A stretch of 64,000 bases of DNA from Spinellus fusiger (taxonomy: Eukaryota > Mucoromycota > Mucoromycetes > Mucorales > Phycomycetaceae), in assembly GCA_025094145.1 (NCBI GenBank), contig JALLLS010000089.1, positions 62,001 to 126,000 of the forward strand, read 5' to 3'. Made by a program: the position numbers and the translations under genes. The notes below the pieces were generated by a model. That model did not search any database. It had not been told where the DNA came from and worked only from the letters and a program-made list of their open reading frames with translations. Every line of letters begins with the position of its first letter. Position 1 is the stretch's first letter. Below, one piece after another: positions 33,901-47,418 of the stretch.

Positions 33901-36638
33901 GGCTTCAAACATCTATAAAAAGGGAAATGTTTTAGCTATTTTAAGCCACTTCTTGTATTTACCATACAGCCTGTTTACTTACGGTAGATTCTGCTCCCAA
34001 TCTTGGTCCTCAAATTTAATGCCACAAGGTCCATCAGAGTCTTCTTCTAAATCCAAGTAACTAACATCTTCTTCAGAGTTTGGAAACATGATTTGTTCTA
34101 CTGTTGGAAAGGGCTAGAAACATAACCAGAATCATTAATATGTTAACATTTGCCAAGAAGATTCTTTACATTTGAAATGGTGCCTTCTCTATCAAGACAA
34201 CATATCACAGTAGTGCTTCCCAGAGACTCCAGAAGATTAGTGGATCGTGTCAGTGATAGTTGGTCCCATTTAGTCAATAGAGAACAGAATCGATCCCACA
34301 CAGCATCTGTTCATAAAATGTTAATATTCATTCTATTTCCATATTTTATATCTGAAGGAATACTTGCTAGGACTTAGTTCAACATCTTTTGTAGGTGGAG
34401 GCGCTTCAGTATCAAACTCATCGACTTCATCATCATCTTCATATTCGGTTTTTGAGATTTGTAGAGCTTCAAACAAAATAAGTAGTTGAGCATTTCCAAG
34501 ACTACGTGTTACTATCCAAAGTGATGGTAAACATAAAGGCAAAAGAGGGAGAATCGTATAGAATGGAAGTGATAAAAGTAACTCGCCAAGCTCATCAAAG
34601 GAATATCCTTCTATAAGTCTTTCACGTAATCCGAAGCGCAAAAGATTTATGCAAATAGCACCTCCGAATGCAATCCAAAGAATGTATCGATAAAACACAC
34701 GCATAATCACCTGGGCTTCATTGGCAATCACTGTCTGTGGTCTTTGTTGGCTCAATGCTGCACGCATATTTTTCTCTAATGGTGTTTCAAGAAGAATAAA
34801 CTGATGACGACCTCTTGCATGTAAATACTCTTCCATTAAACCAGCTGGAGGAGGAATCCCAAAGAAAGAAGGTTTAAATGCCTGATCTTGAGCAAGATAG
34901 TACTCGCGTGTTTTCATTTCAGGTATTGTTGTTTCTTCATGGACACTTTGGCCATTATCGGAGACTGGTGCTTCTTCTTTTACATGGGCTGGCTTATGGA
35001 TGTATTTCATTCTTCCAGGTGCAACATCTCCGTACAACATTTCCACAACATCTCCTTTTACCAGGAGATTTACAGGAAAAGTACGCACAACACCATCACG
35101 CACAACTTTTGCTACCGACATAGATGGAATAAATGGAATTTTGGTGTCCTGTTAAATATCAAAGAGGCATTCCTCTGTCTTCTTTAATAACCTGTTTAAG
35201 CATAAACACAAGACTACATTACCTGGACCATATTCATACCACTCTGTTTTAAGGCAGATATAATAGTATCAGCTCTGTCAATCATCTCACACTCTGTCAA
35301 TCGCTGTTCTCTGCGACAGATATACCAATTCCAGATTGACATACAAAGAACTAAAAAGGCTTCTACAAGCGCACCTGTCACACGGTACTGGTAAGGATTT
35401 CCTAGACTATAGCCAAAGATATAGAAAGCCAGAAGCATAATTACACCAAGAATTGAAAGTATCATCTCTGGTCGAATCACCCAAGACCAAATGTCTGAAA
35501 TCAAATGCATTAGTCATCTGCCAACCCATAAATCATCGAAGGTTTGTTTACCAGTGGTATCTAAGAGGGTTGCTCGTTTCTCATCAATGATCTGGTTGGC
35601 AATGTACAGGAGTTTCCTAAAAATAAAATAAAAAGAATGTCTACATGGACTGTCGCATATATGCACTTACCTTAAAGCATCCTCACTTGAGAGCCCTGGA
35701 TCTCGGTTGGACTGTAGACTCTCTCGTCTGCTCCATGAATGAGTCTGTAAGTCTGTTTTTAATAGTCCTTGTACTTTCTTCTTTGGCTTTCTACGACTGG
35801 ATCTTCCTCTGTATCTGGCAGGACTGTTGATGTTCTCGTCATCACTGGGATAAAGAGTTCCACTCTGTTGGCGCATACGTTCCTGATCCCAGCTTGGCAT
35901 TTCATCCATTAAATCTTCCTGATCATCTGTATACACTGTAACTCCTTTTCCCTTTCTATCCCTTCTCTTTTGTGCGTCTGTCTTGGTATCTCTATTTCTT
36001 TTGTGTCGGTGTCGGTGGCGAGGTGACTGAGCAAGGTAGTGTATCCCTTCTTTATCTGATCCATAAGCAGACTCACCTGCAGAACGACCACTCTCATCAG
36101 CCTGGATGTCATCCTGAGGTGTATGAATTGCATTTTTTAGGTACATATGTATGTTGTGATTATGTAGATGGCGTCCAGAAGATGCCTCTTCTTCGGCATC
36201 CCGTCTGACTGATACGTAGCTGTAGGTGTAGTCGCTTTCTGATTCATCGTCTCCAGTACGCATCAAACGAGCAGCTCTACTCTTTTCTATTCTTCGAGGC
36301 AGTGACTCGCCATGGTCAATAACCACTTGAGCTGATACACTTGAGCTTGATGAATGAGTACTGCTTTTACTAGAGCGTCTACTTGTCCTATCTATGTCCA
36401 TGGGCTCTTCTTTTTCCAAATCTTCCATATCTAAAAGAAAGTAGGTTGTGTCTTTATCTGTAGATGATTCTGCTGTAGTTGAAATGTCTTTAGGGATAGT
36501 GTTCTGTTGTATTGGAGTACTCATGACGCTCTTGTTTGGATTCAAGGGTGTTTTTGAAGTGGCAGATTGACCAGAAGAGGCGGAGGTGGTGGTTGACAGG
36601 GGAACACTTGACACATTTAGAGGCTGTTGACTGGCCAT
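30911..36638 (-). CDS. TMEM94-like P-type-ATPase-related membrane protein
   Basis: Eighteen minus-strand exons: 35671-36638, 35552-35616, 35223-35494, 34368-35148, 34170-34306, 33983-34113, 33779-33912, 33532-33723, 33368-33465, 32788-33303, 32641-32725, 32277-32584, 31988-32194, 31737-31923, 31592-31691, 31398-31543, 31214-31307 and 30911-31118; 1,542 residues, phases consistent throughout. The first 320 residues are Ser-rich and disordered. Then come a membrane pair, an actuator-like segment (RTFPVNLLVKGDVVEMLYGD), two more helices, CLDREGT at the place of the P-type DKTGT motif, a large cytosolic part with acidic and Ser runs, and a P-domain-like CIGNALNVKNTESFALADVS. A C-terminal helix bundle ends in KRSKLEF. 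This order and the C-terminus resemble TMEM94, reported in animals as an ER magnesium transporter. Intron 4 (34307-34367) appears to be GC-AG. The transport substrate in fungi is unknown. Confidence 0.82.
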
Positions 36639-39010
36639 AGGTGCTCGTGTCGAGTGAATGAGTCAAGGGCTGTTCTTGTGAAATAAAAATAGAGGTCTGT
36701 GAGATGACTTTTGAGAAGAGAAATGTGACTGTTTAACACTCTAATCTCTTAAAAGGGACACGGAGAAATGCCTTGTATCCAATATCAAATAAGGAAGGTG
36801 GGACTAATCATCTCTATCAAGCGACTGTATTTGTTTTCTCTTCTACTTGCATGACGCTCTTATGAATGGTTTATATATGCTTTTAAGAGTTAGACAATAC
36901 ATATATATATATATAATAGAGGACTTGAATCTATTTGGATGATTTGAAAAAGAATTAGACAAATGTCAATAGTTCAATGAGATACTATTCTTGTTTTTAC
37001 AGCAATCTAAATACTCATTAGATCATCACTTAATATGTTGCCTGCATTATGGTTATACTTGGCAATAGCTAAAGAGAATGCTTTCTTTTTTTTTCTTTTT
37101 TTTTCTTGGATTAATCCAGAATAATCGAAAGATAAAGAGCATTTATTTCTTAATGCATGTCTCCATAATCTTACTTAGTAATGGAACTGTCTTGAACTTT
37201 CAATAATGTATTTAAAATCTAACACTGTTGCAAAGTCTTTATCTCAGTGTCAATAAGAGCATATCTCTTCCATCAATGTATCAGTACTGGACTTGAGAGA
37301 TTTCAATGTGTATATCTTTAAGTTTTCAATAGTTGGCTCTATATTCAGGACAGAACAAAGAAGCTATTCATTCATTCAAAAGGTAAGCTTCAGAACCATG
37401 TTTCCTCGATCCTCTTTGCTATCCTTTCCTTTAGATGGACTCTTGGAATTTCATGTTACTATTTGTCTAATCTCTATTGATCAAAACACAGTTTTTACCA
37501 AAATTCTTTATTAAAAGGAGTTCTCTATCTTTGTGGAATTCTATTTTGTTGGCATGATAAGAACAATGTACTTCATCTATCACTGCTCTAGCGGATAGAT
37601 AGTGTGAGAACTTGGCAACGTTAACTGTTGGAGCAAGATAGAAAGATAGAAATCTCTCTCATAATTGGACATCTTTTGGCTTCATATCTTGTATCAAGTG
37701 CATAGGTTTTCTATGCTTTATTTCTTTAGCAGATTGATTACTTGTGTATCTGAAAATACGATTGTCTTTCTCCTTCACTACTTTCATGCATTAAAAAAAC
37801 AATATATCTCTTCTTCCTGGGCCTGCTTTACAAAAGAAATACTAATACAATCTGTACGAAGCTTACAACGGAACCTCAGACTTAGAATTATCTTACAGGA
37901 TATATATATATATATACCCTTAACCCAAGATTTGCTGTCTGTCTTTAATCCTTTGTAATGAGCCTTAATGTATCATTTTGAGGTTTGACTTGCATTGTAT
38001 TAGATGTTTTCCTTGTCGAGCATACAGCTCACATTCTACACGCTAAAAATATCTTTTATAGATCCCATCGACGGATTATCCAAAAGACATGGGGGTAGTC
38101 TGATTCAATCATTGGGAGCAAGAACCAATATCAGATGTCTACAAGGCTTGTAGAATCTTCTATTGATATAAGCATGAGTGAATAGTGTACCATTCTATGA
38201 GAGACAAAAACACTCTTCTTTAGAAATACATTTATATTTATACATTGTGCTACAAATCAACATCCGTATCTCTATTAAATTCACTAATGAATCTATACAT
38301 TGTAGGATTATATGAATGTGTAACAAGTGTGCTGATATTAGACACAGATTTATTCAATGCTTATAGATAGTCAGGCTTCCACTTGAGTCCGAGACAGAGT
38401 GTTTGACTGTAGTTATTTTTAGTCTGTTCATCCACTGAAAAGTGTTAGGATATCGTATGAGAAGAATAAAGAAAAGAGACTGTGCTATGTCTATATTGAA
38501 TGAACTCGTATAAACACATTTATCCTTTGTTGAATCACAAGAGTGACTTTTACCTGAACGGCATTTTTCTTTAACAGCATAATTGGGTTGAATTTCTACT
38601 TGTTCAACTTGCCGCAAGATAGCTAAGTTGTGTCTGATCTTGGCTCACGTGGATTAATCCAATGGCTGCTCTGATCTGTAACTCCTGACATAAAGTCCGA
38701 TAGATCCTCTTCTTTCTTTTTTTTTCTTTTCTTATCTCAATGCGCATAAACTACATACACAGTCAACAAGTGTCAATTGTGAGTCACTATAGTGAGATCT
38801 GCTTTGATCTGCTTTGATATGATGTTGTATTCCTTGAGTCGTTTCACAGGTGGAATCCATGGGCTCAGGGTTGGCGTTATCTAATAACCACAGTACTTGT
38901 ATCAGTAGCCAACCACCAGCAATGCTGTTATTATCTTCGCAGTCAAATTATATTTTTTATGATAGCCAAAGTACTCGTTTCACAAGGTTATTTTACTACC
39001 TGTTCTTCTC
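36639..39010. other. Divergent spacer TMEM94-like/PTC7-like, no gene seen
   Basis: 2.4 kb, AT-rich. It holds (TA)n runs near 36900-36914 and 37901-37914 and pyrimidine runs near 37085-37110 and 38710-38735. The short frames in it show no conserved sequence. Both neighbouring promoters must lie here (inference). Confidence 0.45.
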
Positions 39011-40423
39011 ATGCGCTACTGTGCATCCTTCTACCCAGCGTCATCTTTTGTCTCTCGCTCATGGACACGCCGATTTTATGGGACTCATCAGTCAACATCG
39101 GAACCAACTCAGCATCAGACAAAGATACAAGACAACCTAAGCCTAATCGACTTTTTTGATCCTGCATTATCATCTCTTCCTCGTACTTTTACTTTTCTTC
39201 ATGGCGTGTCTGGTTATGCTAAGAAAAACCACGAAAAGACAGCCGTGACACAGCCCCAAGAAGAAACACTCTATCTGAGTGCACAATATGGAGACGACGC
39301 CTATTTCAGACGCAATGACGCTCTTGGTGTTGCAGATGGAGTGGGTGGGTGGAAGACTCGAAGTGGTAAGCAAAGAATGAAAGAATGAAAGAAGTACTAC
39401 ACTGTCCGCCAAAGTATTTCTTATCAGCAAGGTCTATTCCTTTAGGTGCTAATCCTGCTCTTTACTCTCTCAAGCTGATGCATTATGCTCAGTATGAAAT
39501 TGGACGCATAAAGAGCACTCTACAGCAGCCTGGTGGATATGAGAAGGACATAGAAAGCAGTCTAATACCAGTCGATATACTCAACACGGCTTATCAACAC
39601 ACAACACAAGACGCAAGATTAGAGGTAATGCCAAGCAAACAGTGTATTCTTCTGTGGATCAAATGTAGAACTATTAAATGGGGTTCATCAACAGAACAAA
39701 GAATAAATGTCTCTTTAGGGTATTGTAGGCTCAACCACAGCCTGTATTGTTCTTTTATACCAGGATGAACTAAGAGTAGCTAATATTGGAGATTGTGGTG
39801 TTTCTGTCATAAGAAAAGATAGTATTATATTTCGCTCTGAAGAACAACAACACTCCTTCAACTTCCCTTACCAATTGGGAACAGCATCATGCGACACTCC
39901 ATTGGATTCACAGGTAATCATTCACTTGAGTCTTTATGAAAGAAGAATACTAAAGAAGATCATGGCTAGAAATTCAGCCTCAAAGTAGAGGAAGGAGATA
40001 TCATTATTCTAGGATCAGATGGACTCTTTGATAATCTTTATGATGAAGAAATCCTTGAAGAAGTTAACAAATGCATGGGAAGGCCTATTCATAGCGACAG
40101 TGAAGACGATGAATTGGAGGAAGTTTGTGTGGAGTCTATAAAAGATGCCTTTTTAGAGTGCTCTACTCCTAATAAACCGGACCCTCAGGCTATTTCAGAT
40201 GCTTTAGCATTTCGTGCTAAGGGTGTTAGTGAAGACAGAGATAACCCATCTTCGCCTTTCCAGTTAAGAGCCATGGATGAAGGAATGTATTATCAGGTAT
40301 GTCTCTATTAAATGAACAAGGATCCTCCCATGGACTTATTCTTGTGGTGGTTTATTATAGGGTGGAAAACCAGATGATATTACTGTTGTTGTTGCCGTTG
40401 TTGATACAAAATATACTTCTTAA
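39011..40423 (+). CDS. PTC7: PTC7-like mitochondrial PP2C protein phosphatase
   Basis: A metal-dependent Ser/Thr phosphatase. In yeast, Ptc7 dephosphorylates Coq7 and so promotes coenzyme Q synthesis. Five exons: 39011-39365, 39446-39624, 39719-39913, 39970-40296 and 40361-40423; 372 residues. The N-terminus (MRYCASFYPASSFVSRSWTR) is rich in Ser/Arg without acids and looks like a matrix-targeting signal, supporting the start at 39011. Catalytic marks: YGDDAYF, GVADGVGGW with metal-binding Asp (about residues 105-113), GSTTACIVLL, VANIGDCG, GDIIILGSDGLFDNL and PDDITVVVAV near the end. The acceptor at 39969 was chosen over a later AG because it keeps FSLKVEEGD in frame. Confidence 0.92.
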
Positions 40424-43400
40424 TGGCCTTGGCTTACTGTAGCTTTTGTATTAGCCTCTTTCATATTTCGTTCTTTACTTATAACAGCATTCACATTCAT
40501 CTGCAGATATTTATTGTTTATCAGAGTTGCTACTTTACTTCTGAGTGTATATAATGTGTTAGTAAATTTTTATTGGAATAATAATGTCTTTGTTTTTATT
40601 TTTATATCATAAACAACACTATTTTTTATAAAAGATGGGCTGGAGATTCGATATTTCATACACTGCAGGCTTAGAATTATACAACACTATTATTTATCTA
40701 TTCTACTGTATTAAGTCTTTAGATAATTCATTTGATATTGGACAAAGATGTTGCTGGTAAAGTTAAAAAGAAGAATCCATCAAATATATAGACTTTGAAA
40801 GTAAAGCTTGGTTGAATAGCCATGGTAGGCTATCTATAATATAGCCAAGATACATACTATAGTAGTAGCTGAACACATTATCTACATTTTTACTATACTA
40901 TTTAAATAAAAATAAAAACAGATCATGTTATATGGCATACTACAAAAATACTTGGTATGGACTCTGCTTTCTATACAAAACGTATAAAGTGTTGATGTTT
41001 TATATTCACAGCGATATTGCTTTGACTTTTCATGTCTACAGAAACTCAGTCCTATCTTTTTTTTTTAACTTTTACTGTGAGATAGGATTCTTCTCCCCTG
41101 GAAAGCCCCTGAGACCTTTCAATGATTTTTTTCTCCTCAAAAAATGTAACTGTAGTCTCTAAGAAATTAGATTTGAGCTTTTCAGCCTTTTTAAAAGACA
41201 CTGTGGAATAATAACGCCTACCCTGGGAAATTATACTTGACCTCAGAGTCATAAGACACACGGGAGAGAGCACAGTGTGCCCATCATCGTTACCATGTGC
41301 TTAAAAATAGATATAAAACCCATCATTATGGCTTTTTAATAAATGTAGAGTGGTTTTGTTATTGTTATTGTTTTTTAAAGTGTAATATCAAAACAGGAAA
41401 GCGGGTGCCCTTTGAAACGATAGACTTGAAGTATATTTGTGTAAGAATATTAAGGATTTCATAATATCTTTACACGTGTCGTCTTTGGGTTTTTAAGCCA
41501 AAGGTATACGGAACAGTAGAATGTGTAGTTGAACTATTTTATTTATTGAATAGAATTATTAAGTCTTTTATACTTTTCTAATGGTATATATTCAGGATTA
41601 ACTTATCGAAATGCTATGAAGTATCGACATCTCTTAATGTTCGATAGAGTTTTCTTCTTAGTTTGGCAATGAATGAATTCTAATTTTTAAGAGAGTGATC
41701 TTTCCAAACATGGCAAAAAGTCTTCACGACACACGTATTGAGTTAAAGATTGTTCCAAGACTATGACTCTATTCGCAGTCCTAATATTACTCAGCAGTAC
41801 TATCTGTTACTTATGTCTATCTACAAGTCAATGTTTTTATAATACACTCTATGATGATTCATATTGTAATCATATCACCTCACCATTCTTCATTGATGTT
41901 TTGACTATCACTGTAATGACCCCTTGATACCCTATTGTTGGGTATGATTAGCTCAATTGTTAAGATCTGCTGAGATCCACCGGACTATAAAATAGACCAG
42001 CAAGTAGCCGCAGCAAGCGCCACGCAACAATGACTCATTTACCACTAGATGATAGTAATGGGGCCTTGGAATAATATTATAGAATAATAAATGGATATAA
42101 ATAATATATAAATAATACAAAAATAATATATATCTATATAAAAGTGTTTTTATTTTATAACTGATCGCTAGTGTGTTACCAATACCCCGTAATACAAGTA
42201 TCACTATTTTCTTTACAGTACACAAAGCAAAGTAAAATATGTTTTTATAATAAATTGAAAACTGAATCTAATGCTAACAGGTATTTACATTATGCAAGAT
42301 CTTTTACCATAAACAAGCCAAGGCTTATGTGATTAGAGAGGGTCCTATGAAGTGTTTTATTATTATTATTATACAATAGCACTTAACACCTATCAAGACT
42401 CTATCTGTGAATACCGAATAAAGTGAATACCATAAAAGTAAGGTTGTGAATAACAATTAAATTAAAGACGAATAGAATGAAAGTGATACATTCAACATAA
42501 AGAACAACTCAATCTTGTTATTAATATTTTATGGATTAAAGTAGTAAATAAAGGTAGCTAGTATTTACATGCATCCTCCAGAAGTTTATATTCACTTGAT
42601 AATAGGACATACAATACGTAGTCTAAAGATACATTTATTATGCAAGACAGGGCATGTCTACAGTGAGTCATTGATAGTCTTCTCTATCACTGTAATATAC
42701 TAAGGCTTAATCTGGTGAACACTGCCATACTTTTATATCATCTATTCTCTAATTTCTCACAAACTTATTTAAGGCGAATCAATGAGATTTTCAGGGTCAC
42801 ATTAATTCAAAATAAGGAAACATGTCTAATTAAGGGTATATTAAGTCAAATATCTGTAGTAAACAACTGATTCTTTTTATTTACATTATTTCTTCGGATT
42901 AATAGCATAATTTTGGAATAAAGTACATCATATTATACAAACAAGGACTGTGCTGCATATGCAAGAAGTATAATAACAGCCCAAAGATGCTTATGAAGCC
43001 TTTGTTTTGGGGATGTTTAACATTGTTTAATAAATCAGATCTCGACTAATATCGTATGATAAAGATGAAATGAGAATTCTTGATTTGCATTGATGGATCT
43101 TGTTATGAAAAAGATATTATAATTTCTGTTATATCTTTAAATTAATCATTAAGAATTTCAGACATATGATTATAGTGGCATTATTACTTATGACTGTAAA
43201 TAAGTATTGCAATGGATATGAAATAAAAAGGAAAGAATCTTGTATCGAAAAATAATGGTGTCTGTTGTCTAAAGTGTGTGATATTTATATTGTATTTTAA
43301 TCACTTCAGGCTTATTATGTATATTTGGCAAGCATATTAAGGTATCTAATCAGAGTCTCTGTTTATGCTTATGTGTCTATTGGAACATTGAAATTTGTAG

Positions 43401-44259
43401 TAAAGATTTTATTGGTTGTATATATTTTAAGTTTGCTAATTGTTTTCATCAAAATTGTCTCATATTTAATCATTCTTATTCTTATTCTTATTCATTATCC
43501 TTTATATAAGTTCATAACAATAGATAGGAGAATGATTATAAAAATAGGCCCATGATCTGATATGGTAGCTACTAACAGCAAGATGACGGGTTAATTATGA
43601 TATATAAAAACGACTTTAAATAAAGCTGGTATCTTCATTTGACTACTAAGTAATTCTGCTTTTCCTTCCAATAGTTTATTCGATACTAGAAGATCTGGCC
43701 TCTGTCTTGTAATCAGATCAGATAAAACCCTCTCCTTTTCAAGACTAAAATATATGCTCACTAAAAAAAATGAACATTCATCTTTACAGGCAAGATTACA
43801 TAGCCGCTCATATAGAATCCAATAGAAATGATGTGAGGTCTAGAATTACTACTGGATCCTAGTTAGAAATTGTTGGATTTTTCTTTTCATCTTCTCTAAA
43901 TATCTATTGTTTTATAGAAATATATTTTTATTTAATGGTTTTACTATGACGGTTTTGGTCATTAAAATTTAAGAAAAGCATAAACCAGGAATAAGTGCAA
44001 AACTAAAGAGAAAATAGGAATAATTTATGCATAGACAAGAAACCCAGTAACAAATCCTATCATAGCACATAGACTTGCATCTATAGTCCGCCCCCTTGAT
44101 GTTTGAGCCGGGCACCTTCTGCGTAAAAATAAACCCTCAATGTTCTCTTTCCCTTCTTAGGCTTTCCCGAACTCCTTCTTTTAGTGGCTTGCAATTAACT
44201 TAAAAGAGCTCTACTTTTTTTTTCTTTTATTTTTCTGTTTAGTCCCCATTATTTTAGTT
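40424..44259. other. 3.8-kb AT-rich spacer, no gene seen
   Basis: Holds microsatellite-like runs: (ATT)n near 42358-42372 and (TTATTC)n near 43470-43492. No reading frame above 90 codons and no conserved segment. At 41940-42000 a tRNA A-box-like string occurs without a matching B box. Confidence 0.45.
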
Positions 44260-46520
44260 ATGAATAAAAATCAAGATGGCTCAAACAAGCCCTATGCTGA
44301 TAATGCACAACATGAAGATATTAATCCACTTTCTCTCTCTTTGTCAATCCACTCTGACTTGAGTGCTCCACTTCATTCTTCCGATGCAGTACTCAATGCT
44401 TCCTTAGAAGACTCAAGTAAAACCTCCAGAGTCTCAATAGAGTCTCTATGCAATGAATTAAATGTTTTTATATAGGTCCTAGTTTACCTTCAGAAGTCCC
44501 TCCAACACCTTTACCAAAGCTTCAAATGATCGTAATTAGTATTGTCTTATTCAGTGAACCTCTGACATCAACCATTCTATTTCCATTTATCTATTTTATG
44601 GTATGTGTGCATTAAGGATGGTCTCAATGACCTAATCTCCTTTATAACTACAGGTTAAAGACTTTCACCTATCAGATGATGAAAAAGAAATCGGTACCTA
44701 TGCAGGCTGGATAGGTAAGCTTTATTTAGGAGGCAGGGCTGAGTATTTAACGGTGTATTTTTAGCGTCGGTCTTTTTCGTGGCCCAGTTTTCAACAGCTA
44801 TTTTGTGGGGCCGCATTTCTGACAAGTATGGAAGAAGGCCTGTACTGTTGACTGGATTATTAGGAAATATCATATCTTCATCCATGTTTGGGCTTAGTAA
44901 GAGTCTTTGGTGGGCATTAGCCTCACGTGCCTTTTGTGGAATTGTCAATGGTCGGTAAAATATAATAGCAAGATAGTGTATGTAGTCGCTAATGTATTAT
45001 ATAAATGATAGGCAATGGTGGAGCAGCCAGAAGTATGTTATCTGAAATCACAGATTCAACAAATAGAGCAAAAGCTTTTTCGATTTTTGGATTTTGCTGG
45101 GGCATGGGCATGATTGGTAAGTTACAGGGTGTGTCTTTTCGTAATGTATTGAGACTGATAAAATTTTAATCCACTCTTTTGTTAGCGGGTAAGTGAGTTT
45201 AAACAAGATATTTCATAAGGCCTAAATGTTCAAAATACTCTATTAACTAGGTCCTGCTATTGGTAAGACATTACAGAAATTAATTGGTTTTATATGATAC
45301 TTATTTTATGAATATTCTCCAGGCGGTTATCTGTGTAATCCTGTTGAACAGTTTCCTGGGTTATTTGGAAACAGTCTATTCTTAAAAGAGTATCCCTATT
45401 TTCTTCCATGCTTTGTATCTTCCTTAGGATCACTCGTTGGATATATCATTGGATTTATTTACTTGAAAGAATCTAATCCAATGGTCATAGCCAGGAGAAA
45501 TAGAGAAGACTTGACAAAGAATGAAGAAACTGGTACTATTCATAGTTTGGATGAAGAAAACTCAGCTTTGTTAAATACTCAAAAAAGGGCATCCACCCTT
45601 TACAAGACCTTCTCTTCTGATAACCAACATGGCACAAATACAGCCAGTATTTCAACTAAACCAGATACCGTCTCTCAAAGCCTACTAAAGTCCATTCCAA
45701 TGAGCTCTTATATTGTTGCGTTGGCATATTCGTAAGTACTATTGCATTTTGGATTCAATAATTTAAACACTATATATATAAAAAAGTATATTTGGATTCC
45801 ATTCTATGGTATTTGATGAAGTTCTTCCTCTTTATTTTCTTGCCCCTTCATATGCTGGCGGTCTTGGATCTACCTCAGTGGAATTTGCAAGAGCACTTTC
45901 AATTGTGGGTATTCAACAATTATTCTGTCAATTTGTTGTCTATCCAAAGCTCTGCAGACACTTTTCTATACTCAAAATGACACGTGTCTGTTTTTTCATC
46001 CTTACGCCTATTTACCTACTCTTTCCTGAATTAACAACATATAAAGGGTGGTTAGAAGCCTCTGTGGGTGATGAGGTTGCTCGTCAATGGGCATTTAGAT
46101 CTGTTTATATGCTCATTCTTTCTCTGCGTTATTTCATGAATTCTGTATGCTTTACCAGCTTAATGATTATGGTCAGCAATTCAGCTTCTCCTGAAATACT
46201 TGGAACAGTGAATGGGTAATATAAAAAATGACTACCAGTAAAGACATTAATGTTTTTATTAGAATCTGCCAAACATGTCTTTGTCTTGTTCGTTCACTTG
46301 GTAAGTAGATTTCCCTGGAAATATACTGATAAGTATTATACATACTACTTTAGCACCTACTGTGGGTGGTACTGTTTGGTCTATATCACTTCGCACAGGG
46401 AAAAAGTATCCATTTGATCATCATATGGTATACTATATTATTGGTCTGATGACCTTCATCGGATTTATTCATAGCTTTCTTATTCCTAAAAGTGTGTCCA
46501 TGGGAGGCAAAAAGTCATAG
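44260..46520 (+). CDS. MFS transporter, DHA1-type (YCR023C/ZIFL-like)
   Basis: A twelve-helix proton-coupled transporter. Eleven exons: 44260-44416, 44476-44600, 44654-44714, 44765-44950, 45012-45116, 45186-45188, 45251-45262, 45323-45731, 45787-46215, 46263-46300 and 46354-46520; 563 residues. Marks: SEPLTSTILFPFIYFM (helix 1), LWGRISDKYGRRPVLLTG (the MFS loop 2-3 signature), RAFCGIVNG and the next helix with GMGMIAGPAIGGYL, a hydrophilic central loop (about residues 240-320), then FDEVLPLYF in helix 7. Exons 6 and 7 are only 3 and 12 nt. Reading them restores the usual length of the GxGxxxGPAxGG motif, and all three introns around them are then 60-69 nt like the others. The substrate cannot be told from sequence. 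Confidence 0.86.
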
Positions 46521-47163
46521 AAGTAATTATAAATATCTACATTGTTATTTTACTATATTTTCAATTGTTATTTTCAATAAATAAATAAACATATTCTTCT
46601 TTAAAGCATATTGTAAATTCAATGATAACTTGTCATACTCTTATGTTTATTTACCCTATTTTACTTTCTGTTTTGTATATCTCTTAAATTCTTTTAGTTG
46701 GTTCTGTCTTTTTTCTTTATTTGGTTTTATTTTCTGCAAGTGATCTTGTGTCCAATATGTTTTTCAAGTCAGACCTCTCAGTGCTATGTGTAACAATGTA
46801 AAGACGCTATAATTAAAGGCAGTGGTTGATCTAAGATGTATGTAGGTCTTGAGAGAGATTGGCTACCAACACAAAGACCGCACACAAAAGAGGGAATTGG
46901 GGGATGTACTTAATGGAGTAGTCTTTCTGCTAATTCAGAAAGCTAGGTAATGGAGACAAAAGAGTGTTCACCAACAATAGTGACAGAGACCAAAAATAGT
47001 ATATAACCTACGGTGTTACAGGGACAGGAAAGAGAATAGTGATAAAACAGAATATATAACAAAGGAAGGGGAATACAGACAGTTACAATATTTAGAGCGA
47101 GCTTAGCCTCTACAATAAGAACCTGAAAGTACAAAGGAAGATGATTGTTTATTGTAGAGGTCT
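46521..47163. other. Repeat-derived spacer
   Basis: Contains a LINE 3'-end copy (46700-46825). About 47045-47130, on the minus strand, shares roughly 80 bp with 57045-57135 downstream of the gypsy pol (AGGCTAAGC-GCTCTA core). No gene. Confidence 0.55.
46700..46825 (+). repeat. 5'-truncated copy of the LINE 3' end
   Basis: TTCTGCAAGTGATCTTGTGT and GTCAGACCTCTCAGTGC match, in inverted orientation, the sequence at 47603-47690, which is the 3' untranslated end of the minus-strand LINE. The two LINE tails thus face each other. Confidence 0.7.
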
Positions 47164-47418
47164 TGTTGTAATCATGAAGACAACGGTAGCAGTTACAGAC
47201 CAATTATTAAATCGTCTCCTTTCTACAACGTAATTCATAGTTAAGACACCGCATATTAAAGGCTACTGTACAGGCCATTATTATCAAGCATCCTAAAGCA
47301 GTAATAGATTATTCTTAATAACACAGTCACCTGTCTATTTAGTATAAATAGACATGTCAAAATTGTTTTAATAAAAGTATCTCGTTTTGAGTCTGATTAA
47401 TTCCTTTCGAATTTAACA
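47164..47418 (+). mobile_element. Solo LTR (family B) with GGTCT target duplication
   Basis: A 255-bp unit begins TGTTGTAATCATGAAG and ends AATTTAACA. It is flanked by GGTCT on both sides (47159-47163 and 47419-47423). It has a TATAAATA box (near 47345) and AATAAAA (near 47371), so the sense strand is plus. A second copy in inverse orientation lies at 63455-63709. Confidence 0.9.

Noticed and set aside
41940..42010. Possible tRNA or tRNA-derived SINE
   Set aside because: An A-box-like TAGCTCAATTG is present, but no B box, no acceptor pairing and no second copy.
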